From positions 37,576 through 74,418 of the forward strand of contig NZ_AYZD01000017.1 in NCBI RefSeq assembly GCF_001436755.1: a DNA stretch of 36,843 nt, in the 5' to 3' direction. Positions 8,766 through 17,362 of the stretch are shown in pieces. Numbering within the stretch: position 1 is the stretch's first letter; the number at the start of each line of letters is the position of its first letter. This DNA comes from Liquorilactobacillus aquaticus DSM 21051 (GTDB lineage Bacteria; Bacillota; Bacilli; Lactobacillales; Lactobacillaceae). The position numbers were made by a program, and so were the translations under genes. Under the pieces are notes generated by a model. It was given only the letters and a program-made list of their open reading frames with translations. It did not search any database and was not told where the DNA came from.

Positions 8766-9734
8766 ATGACTTATTCGAATTCAAAACAAATAGAAAGATT
8801 GATTCAAGTGTCAGAACTGTACTACAAACGAAACTACTCTCAGAAACAAATTTCAGAAAAACTTCATATCCACAGAACTGAAATTAGCAGATTACTGAAA
8901 AGAGCGAGGGAAGTAGGTATTGTAAAAATTAATGTTTCTCCACCTACAAGTCGTGCAAATGAAAATTTAGAAAACTTTATGCGTCAAAATTTCAATTTGA
9001 AACAAGCAATAGTTGTCCCTACAGAAACTAATAGTGATTATCATGAAGATCTTGAAAGTATTTCGGTCTATACGAACACCTTGCTTAATGATTTAATGAA
9101 AAATGACTGCGTAATAGGATTGTCATGGGGTGAAACAATAAAAAAAGTAGTTGATAACTTTTTCCTTTCTAAAAAATTAAAAAATGTTTCAATTTTACCA
9201 TTGATAGGCAGTCCAATGGGAAAGCTTGATATTTCATGCCAAGCCAATCACCTGGTTCATCGAATGTGCGATAAAATTCCAAGCTCCAAGCTTTTCTACC
9301 TTGATTCTCCAGTATTTATCAATTCAGTAAGAGTAATGCGAGAAATTCTTTCAACGGAAACTAATAGAAGTACTGTTCGAGCATGGGATAAAGTCAATAT
9401 TGCGCTTGTTGGAGTTGGAAGTGCAAAAATGGTAGACAACTATAATTGGCGAGCTTTTTATAAAAAAGAAGAAGCAAGGGAGATATACAAGAATTCTATG
9501 GTAGGAGATGTGTTATCACAATCCTTTTCATTAGATGGAGAAGAGTACCGTGAAAAGTACTCCAATCTTGTTGGTGCAAGTTTGGCTCAGTTGAGAAAAA
9601 TGGACACGGTCGTGGGAGTAGCGACTGGAGAACGAAAAGTCGAAGCTATTATAGGAGGACTTAAAGCTGATCTTTTTGATATTTTAATTACTACCGATAA
9701 AGTTGTTCGGGAAATTAAGCATCTTTATTTTTAG
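8766..9734 (+). CDS. SorC/DeoR-type sugar-binding transcriptional regulator
   Basis: 322 residues. The N-terminal helix-turn-helix (YSQKQISEKLHIHRTEISRL, about residues 24-43) is typical of the SorC/CggR family (PF04198). The rest is the phosphosugar-binding domain with GLSWGETIKKVV, LIGSPMG, ALVGVGSA, VGVATGERKVEAIIGGL and ILITTDKVVREI. Such proteins bind a phosphorylated sugar or polyol and then release their operator. ATG 8766 is chosen because GAGGGG (8755-8760) sits just upstream. GTG 8760 would overlap that ribosome site. Identical inverted 14-mers flank the gene. The downstream transport and phosphoesterase genes that it probably controlled are broken, so it may be an orphan regulator. 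Confidence 0.87.
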   Translation: MTYSNSKQIERLIQVSELYYKRNYSQKQISEKLHIHRTEISRLLKRAREVGIVKINVSPPTSRANENLENFMRQNFNLKQAIVVPTETNSDYHEDLESISVYTNTLLNDLMKNDCVIGLSWGETIKKVVDNFFLSKKLKNVSILPLIGSPMGKLDISCQANHLVHRMCDKIPSSKLFYLDSPVFINSVRVMREILSTETNRSTVRAWDKVNIALVGVGSAKMVDNYNWRAFYKKEEAREIYKNSMVGDVLSQSFSLDGEEYREKYSNLVGASLAQLRKMDTVVGVATGERKVEAIIGGLKADLFDILITTDKVVREIKHLYF

Positions 9735-9745
9735 TGATTTCATAG

Positions 9746-9759
9746 TCACAAATGTGAAA
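9746..9759 (-). promoter_or_regulatory. Second copy of the SorC-type operator
   Basis: TCACAAATGTGAAA is the exact reverse complement of the 14-mer in the regulator's promoter (8723-8736). It lies 12 bases after the regulator's stop and about 30 bases before the apparent start of the broken ABC ATPase gene, where an operon operator would be expected. Confidence 0.6.
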
Positions 9760-9789
9760 GAGTTTTAAATCATTAAAAGTACAGAACTT

Positions 9790-10537
9790 ATGGGTAAAGT
9801 TAAATTTAAAAAAACCCCCGATTTATGCGTTGTATCCAAATATAACTGTTTATCAGAATTTAGAATTTGCATTGAAGATTCATAAAGTAGAAAAAGAAGA
9901 GTGTAAACGTAGGCTAGAAAAAATTCTTGAGACTCTTAATCTAACTGCATATCGTGATCGCCTTCTGAGGCAATTGTCTGGTGGACAAAAGCAACGTGTG
10001 GCCCTAGGGAGAGGGATGGCTAAAAAAAAGCAACATTTTTCTGTTGGATGAACCACTTTTAAATATTGATGTTCAGTTGCGTGAAAAAGCTCGAGATGAA
10101 ATACAAAATCTGCACGAAGAAAATCAGCAGACGATTGTGTATGTAACACATGATCAACTAGAAACAATGGCATTGGGAGACCGGATCGCAATTATCAAAA
10201 AGAAACACTTACATTGAACGAGCGGCCATTATTTCTCAATGCAGAACATCTGAAAAATTTGGGATTACCAGATGGAAAACTATATCTTGGAATTAGACCA
10301 GAGCATGTTATTGTCAAACGTGCGCAAGAGATGTTACCGGAATTATCTGCCAGTGTTGATCAAGTAATTGATTATGGGCGTTACCAGCAGTTGACACTGA
10401 ACATTGGGAAGGGTCAAACAATCAAGGCAATTATTACCAATAATGAATTTAAAAATGACGACCTTGTTTATGTTTTGTTTACAGAAAAAAGAACTTTATT
10501 TTTTGACTATGCAAGTAAAAAGAATATTAATGGCTAA
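9790..10537 (+). pseudogene. UgpC/MsmK-type ABC transporter ATPase, broken
   Basis: The reading frame is scrambled. ATG 9790 begins MGKVKFKK, a plausible ATPase N-terminus, but the sequence then jumps to YALYPNITVYQNLEFALK (from 9824), so the Walker A region is deleted. The signature LSGGQKQRVALGRGMAKK follows. At the A8 run near 10021-10029 one extra A shifts the frame: IFLLDEPLLNIDVQLR (Walker B) and VYVTHDQLETMALGDRIAII continue in another phase to a TGA near 10216. The C-terminal TOBE-like part (KLYLGIRPEHVIVKR) resumes in a third phase from about 10214, with the linking segment missing. UgpC and MsmK ATPases energise glycerol-3-phosphate or oligosaccharide uptake. No permease or binding-protein genes remain. 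Confidence 0.85.
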
Positions 10538-10553
10538 AGAAAGGAATTGCATA

Positions 10554-11400
10554 ATGAAAGATACAACAATTATTCATATCTCAGATATACATTTTTCCAG
10601 CGGAAGCAAAGCCCTTATTTAATCAGCAGTTAGATACTTACGATAAGCTTTGTCTTGTGTTTGCCGATGTTAAAAAAATAGAAAAGAAACTGGAATTTAT
10701 TGTGCTAACGGGTGATTTGGTTCATGAGGGAAAGTTAGACGATTACGTTCGTCTGCGGAAATTTCTGCGTGAAAAAGAACAAGAGTTAGGTACATCCATT
10801 TTTGTACTGTTAGGGAATCATGATAGAACGGAAGCTTTTTATGAAGGCTTTATGCAACAGCAACCTAAAAATAAATACTATTACAAGGTTTCTATTAATG
10901 GAAAAGATAATTGTTTTTTGGACACTACCTTTGGAGATATTGAACAAGGCTACATTGACAAAGAACAACTAGACTGGCTAAGTGAAAATTTGAAGAAAGA
11001 ACCTGAACGACCAGCGCTAATTTTTATGCATCATCCTATTGCAGGTACATCTTTAAACCACATGCGTTTTAGTATTTTACAAAATGGATCAACGCTACTG
11101 CAAATTTGTAAAAAAGGAAATGTTAGAGGTTTTTTTTCGGGACACATACATTTTCCAATTGCCTATTTAACAGAAGGTATATTGAATGGAGTTGCTGACT
11201 CAACTGCATATCATATTGATTGCCATGAGGAACATCAGCATTACGTGAGAGACGCATCTAGTTATAACATAATCACACTTTCAAATGCGGCGGAATTAGG
11301 TATTGAAAATAGATATCTATACTGGGGGCAAGAGATCATAAATAAAATTGATATTGAGCAGACAGATTTTATTGATTTAAAAAATGTAAAAGACCAATGA
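10554..11400 (+). pseudogene. Calcineurin-like metallophosphoesterase with an N-terminal frameshift
   Basis: ATG 10554 starts MKDTTIIHISDIHFSSGSKA and hits TAA at 10620-10622. In the +1 phase the protein continues without a break as EAKPLFNQQLDTYDKLCLVF and on to 11400. One extra G near 10601 explains the shift. All phosphoesterase metal motifs survive across the two frames: DIHF, GDLVHEG, GNHDR, HHPI and GHIHFP. The family includes CpdA-type cyclic nucleotide and glycerophosphodiester hydrolases of about 270-280 residues, which fits the repaired length. Position next to a UgpC-like ATPase suggests a former glycerophosphodiester or phosphosugar scavenging operon. Without repair, translation could only begin inside, losing the first metal ligands. 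Confidence 0.85.
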
Positions 11401-11633
11401 TTGGATATCAATCGTAATCGATAACTCTCTATTCTTGAAACTGGTATTATTAATTTTCTCTTAATTATCATTAGTTTAGAGCGATCCTACTGTAAAAGAT
11501 TTTCGATGCTGCTTCCTAGTGGGTTAAAAGACAACAAAAAGTCTATTTATGGGAACTTTAAACAAATCATAGAAACTGTTAAATACTTGCGGCCGCACTT
11601 GGTAATTCTTGCAGTGCTAGAATATATAGTTAG

Positions 11634-12236
11634 TCACTTTAATAACATGGTGATTTTAGAAAAACCATTTAATTTAATATTATTCAAAAGGTCAGACAAT
11701 TCTTTTACACTCATTTTACAGTCAGGTGAAGACCAAAATTTAAAGGTCTGGATAATCATACCAGTCATATACTCTACCACCAGCTGAAAGACCTGTTTTT
11801 TCTTCACATTCATCTTAATAGTTGAGACAGATTTCCTGGCAATTGTGTACAATTTATTTGTTAGTTTTGCTCTTAATTTGTTTTCAAAGGAAGTATTACT
11901 ATTATTGTTCAGCAGGCCATTAATTTCAGCGGAATATTTTTCCATGAATAATAACAATTCTTCTATATAATTGCTGTTGGAAATATCAAAGTTAGCTGTA
12001 TCTTGATTAAGCTGTTTTTTTTGAAAATCTTTTATCGCCTCGAGAATATCATCTTCTATTTCGTTCATCAGTTCGTATTTATCAAAATAGTATCTGTAAA
12101 AACTGCTGCGACTGATCTCTGCTTTTTTTGAGATATCATTAACTGTGATTGTCTCGAATTTGTTGTTCTGCATCAAGAAGATGAAGCCTTTTTTAATTTT
12201 CTGCTGAGTCAGTTTTCTTTGACGCACATATTCCAT
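11634..12236 (-). CDS. TetR/AcrR family transcriptional regulator
   Basis: 200 residues. The N-terminal TetR DNA-binding domain is clear (residues about 8-55: ITVNDISKKAEISRSSFYRY followed by FDKYELMNEI). The C-terminal ligand domain is variable, as usual. The start at 12236 has a GAGG-type ribosome site. It is divergent from a DHA2-type drug pump. A 23-bp-armed palindrome lies in the shared 192-base region. It is therefore very likely the drug-responsive repressor of the pump and of itself. Confidence 0.88.
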   Translation of the reverse strand: MEYVRQRKLTQQKIKKGFIFLMQNNKFETITVNDISKKAEISRSSFYRYYFDKYELMNEIEDDILEAIKDFQKKQLNQDTANFDISNSNYIEELLLFMEKYSAEINGLLNNNSNTSFENKLRAKLTNKLYTIARKSVSTIKMNVKKKQVFQLVVEYMTGMIIQTFKFWSSPDCKMSVKELSDLLNNIKLNGFSKITMLLK

Positions 12237-12268
12237 CTTAAATGACCTCGCTTTGTCGTTAAATATAA

Positions 12269-12348
12269 TTGCCGTTTTAAATTGTAGAAATTATAGCACA
12301 AAACAGGTCACTGTGTCCTATATAAGACATAGTGACCTGTTTTGTGCT
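12269..12348. promoter_or_regulatory. Divergent promoter region with a long palindromic operator
   Basis: Two 23-base arms (12295-12317 and 12326-12348) are inverted repeats with one mismatch around an 8-base centre. Each outer half reads AGCACAAAACAGGTCACTG or its complement. A plus-strand promoter, TTGCCG (12269-12274), 17 bases, TATAGC (12292-12297), runs into the left arm. On the minus strand TATAAT (complement of 12290-12295) could be the -10 of tetR. A repressor on the palindrome could shut both genes. An RNA spanning it would also form a strong hairpin. Confidence 0.75.
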
Positions 12349-12428
12349 GGAATAATTATTTAATCATCATACACTAGTAGTGTTACCTAATCTAGTTATA
12401 TAGAATTTCAGCATAGGAGGAATTAAAA

Positions 12429-13925
12429 ATGTCTGATTCAGTTGACACACATGGAAAGAAATACAATAAGATTATGTTAGTTATTGTTCTGCTTATTGGG
12501 ACTTTCTGCACGGTTTTAAATCAAACGATTTTAACGACCGCTTTTCCCACATTAATGAAAGCATTCGACATTTCGACATCGACGGTTCAATGGTTAACCA
12601 CGGGTTTTCTGTTAGTTAATGGGATTATGATTCCCGTCTCAGCATGGCTCTCGAACCGTTTCAATACAAAGTGGCTTTATATTGCTGCGATGGTTATCTT
12701 TGAAGTGGGGACTGTTCTCGCTTGGACGTCACCAAATTACGGTATTTTACTGGCAGGACGTCTAATACAAGCGGTCGGGGTCGGAATTTCAATGCCTTTG
12801 CTGCAAACAATCATGCTCTCGATTTTTCCGATTGAAAAGCGTGGTTCATCAATGGGGATTGCAGGAGTTGTTATTGGTGTAGCTCCCGCTATCGGACCTA
12901 CATTGTCTGGCTGGATTATTGATACTTGGTCATGGAGATATTTATTTGGCATGATTGTGCCAATTGTCGCGATTGTTATCATTTTAGCACTTCTCTTCAT
13001 GAAACCAGTTATCAAAACTTCCAAGCCAAAACTAGATTGGTTGTCGCTTTTCTTGTCGACCTTTGGTTTTGGATCATTACTATATGGTTTTTCATCTGTT
13101 GGAAACGATGGTTGGCTCTCTAAAACTGTGCTTCTTTCACTTTTCATAGGGGTTGCCTTAATTGCATTCTTCGCTCGCCGTCAGTTTAAGATGGATGAGC
13201 CGTTTTTGCAGATTAAAGTTTTTGGTTATAAACAATTTACTATTCCCACACTCTTAACCTCCTGCGTTATGGTCGCGATGGTTGGGGTTGAAATGATTGT
13301 GCCGATTTACTTGCAGACGATACATGGGATGAGTGCTCTGAACTCGGGGCTGATACTCTTACCGGGGGCTTTAATGATGGCTGTGATGAGTCCTGTCACT
13401 GGTCGTGCATTTGATCAAGTAGGTGCTAAAAGATTATCGGTTGCAGGTCTGTTCCTGTTAACTGCTGGGACTATTCCTTTTGTAATGATTACCAAACAAA
13501 CGCCTATTATTTATGTTACTTTTCTGTATGCAGTAAGGATGTTCGGTATTTCAATGGTGATGATGCCGACAACAACTTCGGCTATGAATGCTTTACCAGA
13601 TAATTTGATTGCACATGGAACGGCTGTTAATAATACAGTACGCCAAGTTGCAAGTTCGATCGGGACGGCAATCCTAGTGTCGGTTCTTTCTAATTCGACT
13701 AAGAACCAAATGCCGGGGAAGGGTCTCCTCACATCTGAACCGTTGCTTTATAAAGTGAAAGCTTTGAATGCAACGATCTATGGGTATCATGCTGCTTTTT
13801 GGATTGCAACTGCCTTCTGTATCGGCGGTTTTATTATTGCCTTAACTATGAAGGATGAAAAGTCTCGTAAGGTTGGCCCTGAAAAGTCAGAAAAATCGGA
13901 AATGAAAGGAGAGAGCAATCTATGA
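12429..13925 (+). CDS. DHA2 family MFS drug efflux transporter
   Basis: 498 residues with about 14 hydrophobic helices, the DHA2 (EmrB/QacA/LmrB) layout. The first helix carries LNQTILTTAFPTLMKAF, typical of the family. LLAGRLIQAVGVGISMP matches motif B/C, and GVVIGVAPAIGPTLSGWI is the helix-5 antiporter motif. These pumps exchange protons for cationic or amphipathic drugs at the membrane. ATAGGAGG (from 12413) precedes ATG 12429. The TGA overlaps the ATG of the next gene. Control by the divergent TetR is likely. Confidence 0.92.
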   Translation: MSDSVDTHGKKYNKIMLVIVLLIGTFCTVLNQTILTTAFPTLMKAFDISTSTVQWLTTGFLLVNGIMIPVSAWLSNRFNTKWLYIAAMVIFEVGTVLAWTSPNYGILLAGRLIQAVGVGISMPLLQTIMLSIFPIEKRGSSMGIAGVVIGVAPAIGPTLSGWIIDTWSWRYLFGMIVPIVAIVIILALLFMKPVIKTSKPKLDWLSLFLSTFGFGSLLYGFSSVGNDGWLSKTVLLSLFIGVALIAFFARRQFKMDEPFLQIKVFGYKQFTIPTLLTSCVMVAMVGVEMIVPIYLQTIHGMSALNSGLILLPGALMMAVMSPVTGRAFDQVGAKRLSVAGLFLLTAGTIPFVMITKQTPIIYVTFLYAVRMFGISMVMMPTTTSAMNALPDNLIAHGTAVNNTVRQVASSIGTAILVSVLSNSTKNQMPGKGLLTSEPLLYKVKALNATIYGYHAAFWIATAFCIGGFIIALTMKDEKSRKVGPEKSEKSEMKGESNL

Positions 13926-14656
13926 TTTTATTGATTTTAACGATCTCAACCATCTGCTTCTTTATAAGCTATGTATATGTAGCTGAGAAAAAGAAACGCT
14001 TGCTGACTGCAGCTATTTCAGCATTCGTAATGCTGCTATCTATTTTTATGATTGTTGCGAATTTTTATAGCCATTACGGCATGACCAAAACAACTAGCAT
14101 TAAGCAGCAACAGATCTATCCGGTCAGTACTTTTGGAGAAACTAAGTTAATTTTATATAGACCAATTGGGACAAAAGGCAAAGAGAATGTTTGGATCTAT
14201 GCCTCAAAGAAAAATCAAAAAACGCCTAAGCACACTCAGGCTAATGAGTATACTTCAAACAAGGTTGCGGTTTCGCCTGATGAACAAGCTTACTTAAAAA
14301 CAGCAGAAACACGTTGGACGTATAAATCTAAGACATATAAGTTCTTATTTGGGATAGCTCAAAACAACAAGCAGCTTATTAAAAGAATAAATACATTGAT
14401 CTTGCCAAAGTCGTGGGAGAGATTGTCTGTTTCACAAGCTCAAAGACTTAAAAAGCGCTTGAAAAGTTCTCAAGCACAGGCCCAGCTCAAAGAACAAATC
14501 AGCAGGGATGTCAAAACAGAAATGGCAGCAAAAATCGAAGAGAACCCATCGCTTGCGAAAGATCAGGCCGCTCAAGCAGCATTGATAAAACAGCTTTCAG
14601 CCCAAGCTCAAAAGAAAGCTGTCGAGCAGATTATTAACGAAATTAAAAAAGATTGA
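13922..14656 (+). CDS. DUF4811-type membrane protein coupled to the pump
   Basis: 244 residues. Two N-terminal hydrophobic helices (about 2-20 and 29-47), then an extracytoplasmic beta-rich segment (about 60-150), then a Lys/Gln/Ala-rich, probably coiled-coil tail (about 165-244). It resembles the DUF4811 proteins commonly found after DHA2 pumps in lactobacilli. Its function is unknown; the fixed partnership suggests an accessory subunit. The ATG overlaps the MFS stop (ATGA), and GAAAGGAGAG upstream serves as ribosome site, so the two are translationally coupled. Confidence 0.8.
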   Translation: MILLILTISTICFFISYVYVAEKKKRLLTAAISAFVMLLSIFMIVANFYSHYGMTKTTSIKQQQIYPVSTFGETKLILYRPIGTKGKENVWIYASKKNQKTPKHTQANEYTSNKVAVSPDEQAYLKTAETRWTYKSKTYKFLFGIAQNNKQLIKRINTLILPKSWERLSVSQAQRLKKRLKSSQAQAQLKEQISRDVKTEMAAKIEENPSLAKDQAAQAALIKQLSAQAQKKAVEQIINEIKKD

Positions 14657-14732
14657 TTATTAAAATTTTCTGAAAAGCATGTAAAGAGAAAAATTGCAAG
14701 ATGTGCGCGGCAAATAATAGGCTGCGAGCATA

Positions 14733-14762
14733 TTGAAGACAAAAAACAATGTATGCTGTAAT
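14733..14762 (+). promoter_or_regulatory. Possible promoter of the metallo-hydrolase gene
   Basis: TTGAAG (14733-14738), an 18-base spacer and TGTAAT (14757-14762) lie 45 bases before the start codon. The match is moderate, and no operator-like repeat is evident. Confidence 0.35.
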
Positions 14763-14806
14763 ATTTATAAAGGAATGAAAATTATTAGAGAAGGGATCCA
14801 CAGCCT

Positions 14807-16108
14807 ATGTTGATTAAAAATGGTGCTGAAAAATTACGCCAGTTTTCTAACACCCAGCATAAATTTCAAATTTTCTCACCCAACCCAAATTTAATTCATG
14901 TGGTAGGACTTGGTCATAGTAATGCAGGGGCCATTGCAGGCAGCAGGTCGGTAATCTTAATTGATACTTTAGATAGCATAACTCGTGCGGAAAAATTGAA
15001 ACAGATTATTGAAGAAAAGTTTCATAAGCCTGTTGAAACTATCATCTATACACATGGACATCCAGACCATCGTGGAGGGGCCGGAGTATTTAAGGACACG
15101 GTCAAAGAAATAATTGCTTTTAAGGCACAGAAACCGGTACTGAAGTACTATGATCATCTTCAACATGCTTCTTACAAACGTGCAGATTATCAATTCGGTT
15201 ATCATCTGAATGACGCTGAGCTGATTTCGATGGGTATTGGTAAAAGAGAAAAAGGCACAGCTATTGGTGAAGGAGACACGGAATTCTTGGCTCCGACAAC
15301 GGTTTATGATACTAATGGCACAGTTGAGCGGACTATTGATGGCGTTCACTTGAAGCTGGTTTCTGCTGTTGGTGAAAGCGATGACGAGATCTTTATTTGG
15401 GATTCGCGTGATCAAGCTATGTTTTGTGGAGATAGCTATTACGCATGTTGGCCTAATCTTTATGCTCTCAGAGGGACGCAATATCGCGACGTTGCAAGTT
15501 GGATTGATTCGCTGGATATGATTCGGCAATACCCAGCGGAATATCTTCTACCTGGTCATACACAAGTCATTCAAGGCGCGCGTGAAATTGCAACAGTCTT
15601 AAAAAATTATCGTGATGCTATTGCCTGGGTGTTGTCCGAGACGTTGCACTGTATCGATATGGGTCTAAGCATTTCACAAACAGTTGAGAAGGTTCAGCTT
15701 CCTGAGAAATTACGAGAACTTCCATATTTAGGTGAGTATTATGGAACAGTAGCGTGGTCGGTTCGTTCGATTTTTAATGGTTATGTCGGTTGGTTTGATG
15801 GTAATGCAACCAATCTTAACTGCCTGCCTGAGAGTATTTTTAACCAAAAACTGCTCGACCTAATTTCACGTGACAAGTTGGAAAAAGCAATTCAGACAGA
15901 GTTCAGTCAACAGCACTTTCAGATGGCAGCTGAACTATGTGATGTAATTTTGAAAACAGATGAAAAAAACGAGCTGGCTCTAAGATGGAAAGCAAAAGCA
16001 TTTAAAGAGTTAGCCGATGAGGAAACATCTGCTTCAGGAAGACATTATTATCTTAATTGTGCTAAAGAATTGGAAGGCAACATCGAAAAAGGGCTGCAAG
16101 CGAATTAA
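14807..16108 (+). CDS. Alkyl-sulfatase-like metallo-beta-lactamase-fold hydrolase
   Basis: 433 residues. The metal-binding THGHPDH (residues 82-88) is the THxHxDH variant seen in SdsA/YjcS/BDS1 alkyl sulfatases. AVGESDDEIFIWD, FCGDSYYACWPNLYALRG and YLLPGHT also match that family. A dimerisation-like domain (YYGTVAWSVRSIFNGYVGWF) follows. Classical alkyl sulfatases have about 600-660 residues with a C-terminal SCP2-like domain and often a signal peptide; both are absent here. It is thus a short cytoplasmic form. The substrate may be a sulfate or phosphate ester, which cannot be decided here. AAGGGA (14793-14798) precedes ATG 14807. Confidence 0.82.
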   Translation: MLIKNGAEKLRQFSNTQHKFQIFSPNPNLIHVVGLGHSNAGAIAGSRSVILIDTLDSITRAEKLKQIIEEKFHKPVETIIYTHGHPDHRGGAGVFKDTVKEIIAFKAQKPVLKYYDHLQHASYKRADYQFGYHLNDAELISMGIGKREKGTAIGEGDTEFLAPTTVYDTNGTVERTIDGVHLKLVSAVGESDDEIFIWDSRDQAMFCGDSYYACWPNLYALRGTQYRDVASWIDSLDMIRQYPAEYLLPGHTQVIQGAREIATVLKNYRDAIAWVLSETLHCIDMGLSISQTVEKVQLPEKLRELPYLGEYYGTVAWSVRSIFNGYVGWFDGNATNLNCLPESIFNQKLLDLISRDKLEKAIQTEFSQQHFQMAAELCDVILKTDEKNELALRWKAKAFKELADEETSASGRHYYLNCAKELEGNIEKGLQAN

Positions 16109-16150
16109 GAAAATATAAAAAAATAAGTAATTCGGTGTGTTTATAAATTA

Positions 16151-16204
16151 AAAGCCAAGGAGTAATTCAAAAACTAACTTTTGAATCATTTCTTGGCTTT
16201 TTTT
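16151..16204. terminator. Terminator between convergent genes
   Basis: AAAGCCAAG (16151-16159) pairs with CTTGGCTTT (16192-16200). The inner ATTCAAAA/TTTTGAAT pairs extend the stem, and T run to 16204. A-rich sequence on the left lets it also work for the rpiR-type gene on the minus strand. Confidence 0.88.
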
Positions 16205-16271
16205 GACCGGTCATAAATTTGCGGTTCGAGATTTAGCCCCACTACATAATTTTTTTAGCAGCAAAGAAAAT

Positions 16272-17162
16272 CTAGCGGTCTGTGTTTTGAGTAGTATTTT
16301 TATTATTTGATAAAATACCGTTCTGCATTAAAGTCTGCTTCTTTTTGAGACTTATGATATTCTTTCGATACTCACGAACATAAAGTGCTGAGAACAGCGT
16401 ATCTAAAATATATTCAAAAGCGGTTTGAGATGAAAAAGTTGCAATCTTTGCAAAATCGTATTCATCTTGAATAGTGATTAGTTTGACATCTGAGTACTTA
16501 AGCAGAGGGGATTGAGGATTGCCTGTCAGCACAATTGTTGGTATTTTTTCGGAATGAAAATATTCGATAAGATTTTTGTATAGAGGCACGGCTCCTCTGT
16601 ATGAGATAAAGAAGGCACAATCTTCCGGAGTCAGATTGACTGCGTTCCAAGTCTCATCTACATATTCTTCAGCAATTATTGAAAACTTGTTGATCTTAAT
16701 GAGTTTATTTTGAAAACTGCGGGCTCGCAATTGAGAGTCGCCTTGGGAAAACAAGAAGATCCTTTTACTACTTAGGAGTATGTCGACTGCATTGTTGAGC
16801 AACTTGTTGTCTAACTGCATCATGGCTTTTTGAACAGTACTGGTAGTTAAATCAGACAGTTTTTTTGCAATTATCATGGGCGCATCGGTCGGTTTGAAGG
16901 GAAAGTTGACATCGACTTCATGCATTGTATGCATTTGAGAATAGACTGTCTCTGCGATAGCTGTTTTGAATTCGCGAAAACCGTGAAAACCTAGTTTCTT
17001 ACACAAACGGATGATAGCTGAATGTGATGTATATGTTTTGGTTGCCAAGTTCTGAATGTAACTATCAGGAATTGTAGTAAGATTTTGCAGAACGTAGTCT
17101 GCAATTCTTTTTTCAGTTGCAGTAAAATCTGCTTGATTGCGCAATTTATCTAAAATTAACAT
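16272..17162 (-). CDS. RpiR family regulator (HTH-SIS)
   Basis: 296 residues. The N-terminal helix-turn-helix domain (RIADYVLQN, then HSAIIRLCKKLGFHGFREFK) is followed by a SIS phosphosugar-binding domain (about 120-255, with KRIFLFSQGDSQLRA and CAFFISYRGAVPLYKNL). RpiR proteins sense phosphosugars such as GlcNAc-6-P or MurNAc-6-P. ATG 17162 is chosen because GGGAGG lies 7-12 bases upstream. An ATG 51 bases further out has no such site. It is divergent from two Gfo/Idh/MocA dehydrogenase genes and probably controls them. Confidence 0.88.
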   Translation of the reverse strand: MLILDKLRNQADFTATEKRIADYVLQNLTTIPDSYIQNLATKTYTSHSAIIRLCKKLGFHGFREFKTAIAETVYSQMHTMHEVDVNFPFKPTDAPMIIAKKLSDLTTSTVQKAMMQLDNKLLNNAVDILLSSKRIFLFSQGDSQLRARSFQNKLIKINKFSIIAEEYVDETWNAVNLTPEDCAFFISYRGAVPLYKNLIEYFHSEKIPTIVLTGNPQSPLLKYSDVKLITIQDEYDFAKIATFSSQTAFEYILDTLFSALYVREYRKNIISLKKKQTLMQNGILSNNKNTTQNTDR

Positions 17163-17224
17163 AATGAGCCTCCCATTCGCATTTATTGTATCTAATCGAA
17201 AAAAGAAGGACAAGAAAAATATTT

Positions 17225-17326
17225 TGAACTTAATGTTCAGAAGTTGTTACTCTCCAGCTGAAAAATTGAAACTCAGTACCAGAATAGCACCTATGCGTAC
17301 GAAAAAGATTCTTTGTCACTTATAAT
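17225..17326 (+). promoter_or_regulatory. Divergent control region of RpiR and the dehydrogenases
   Basis: An inverted repeat TGAACttaatGTTCA (17225-17239) lies between the divergent genes and is a candidate RpiR site. TATAAT (17321-17326) is a good -10 for the dehydrogenase operon, but no clear -35 lies 17 bases upstream. That is consistent with an activated or weak promoter. Confidence 0.45.
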
Positions 17327-17362
17327 GAAGGCAACATCTTGAAAAAACAGGAGGGACTTCAA

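Noticed and set aside
11506-11787. A 93-codon plus-strand frame near the phosphoesterase 3' side
   Set aside because: It overlaps the well-supported TetR gene on the other strand and has no ribosome site or recognisable motif.
14969-15529. A 186-codon minus-strand frame inside the metallo-hydrolase gene
   Set aside because: It is antisense to a gene with intact metal motifs and has no recognisable protein features.
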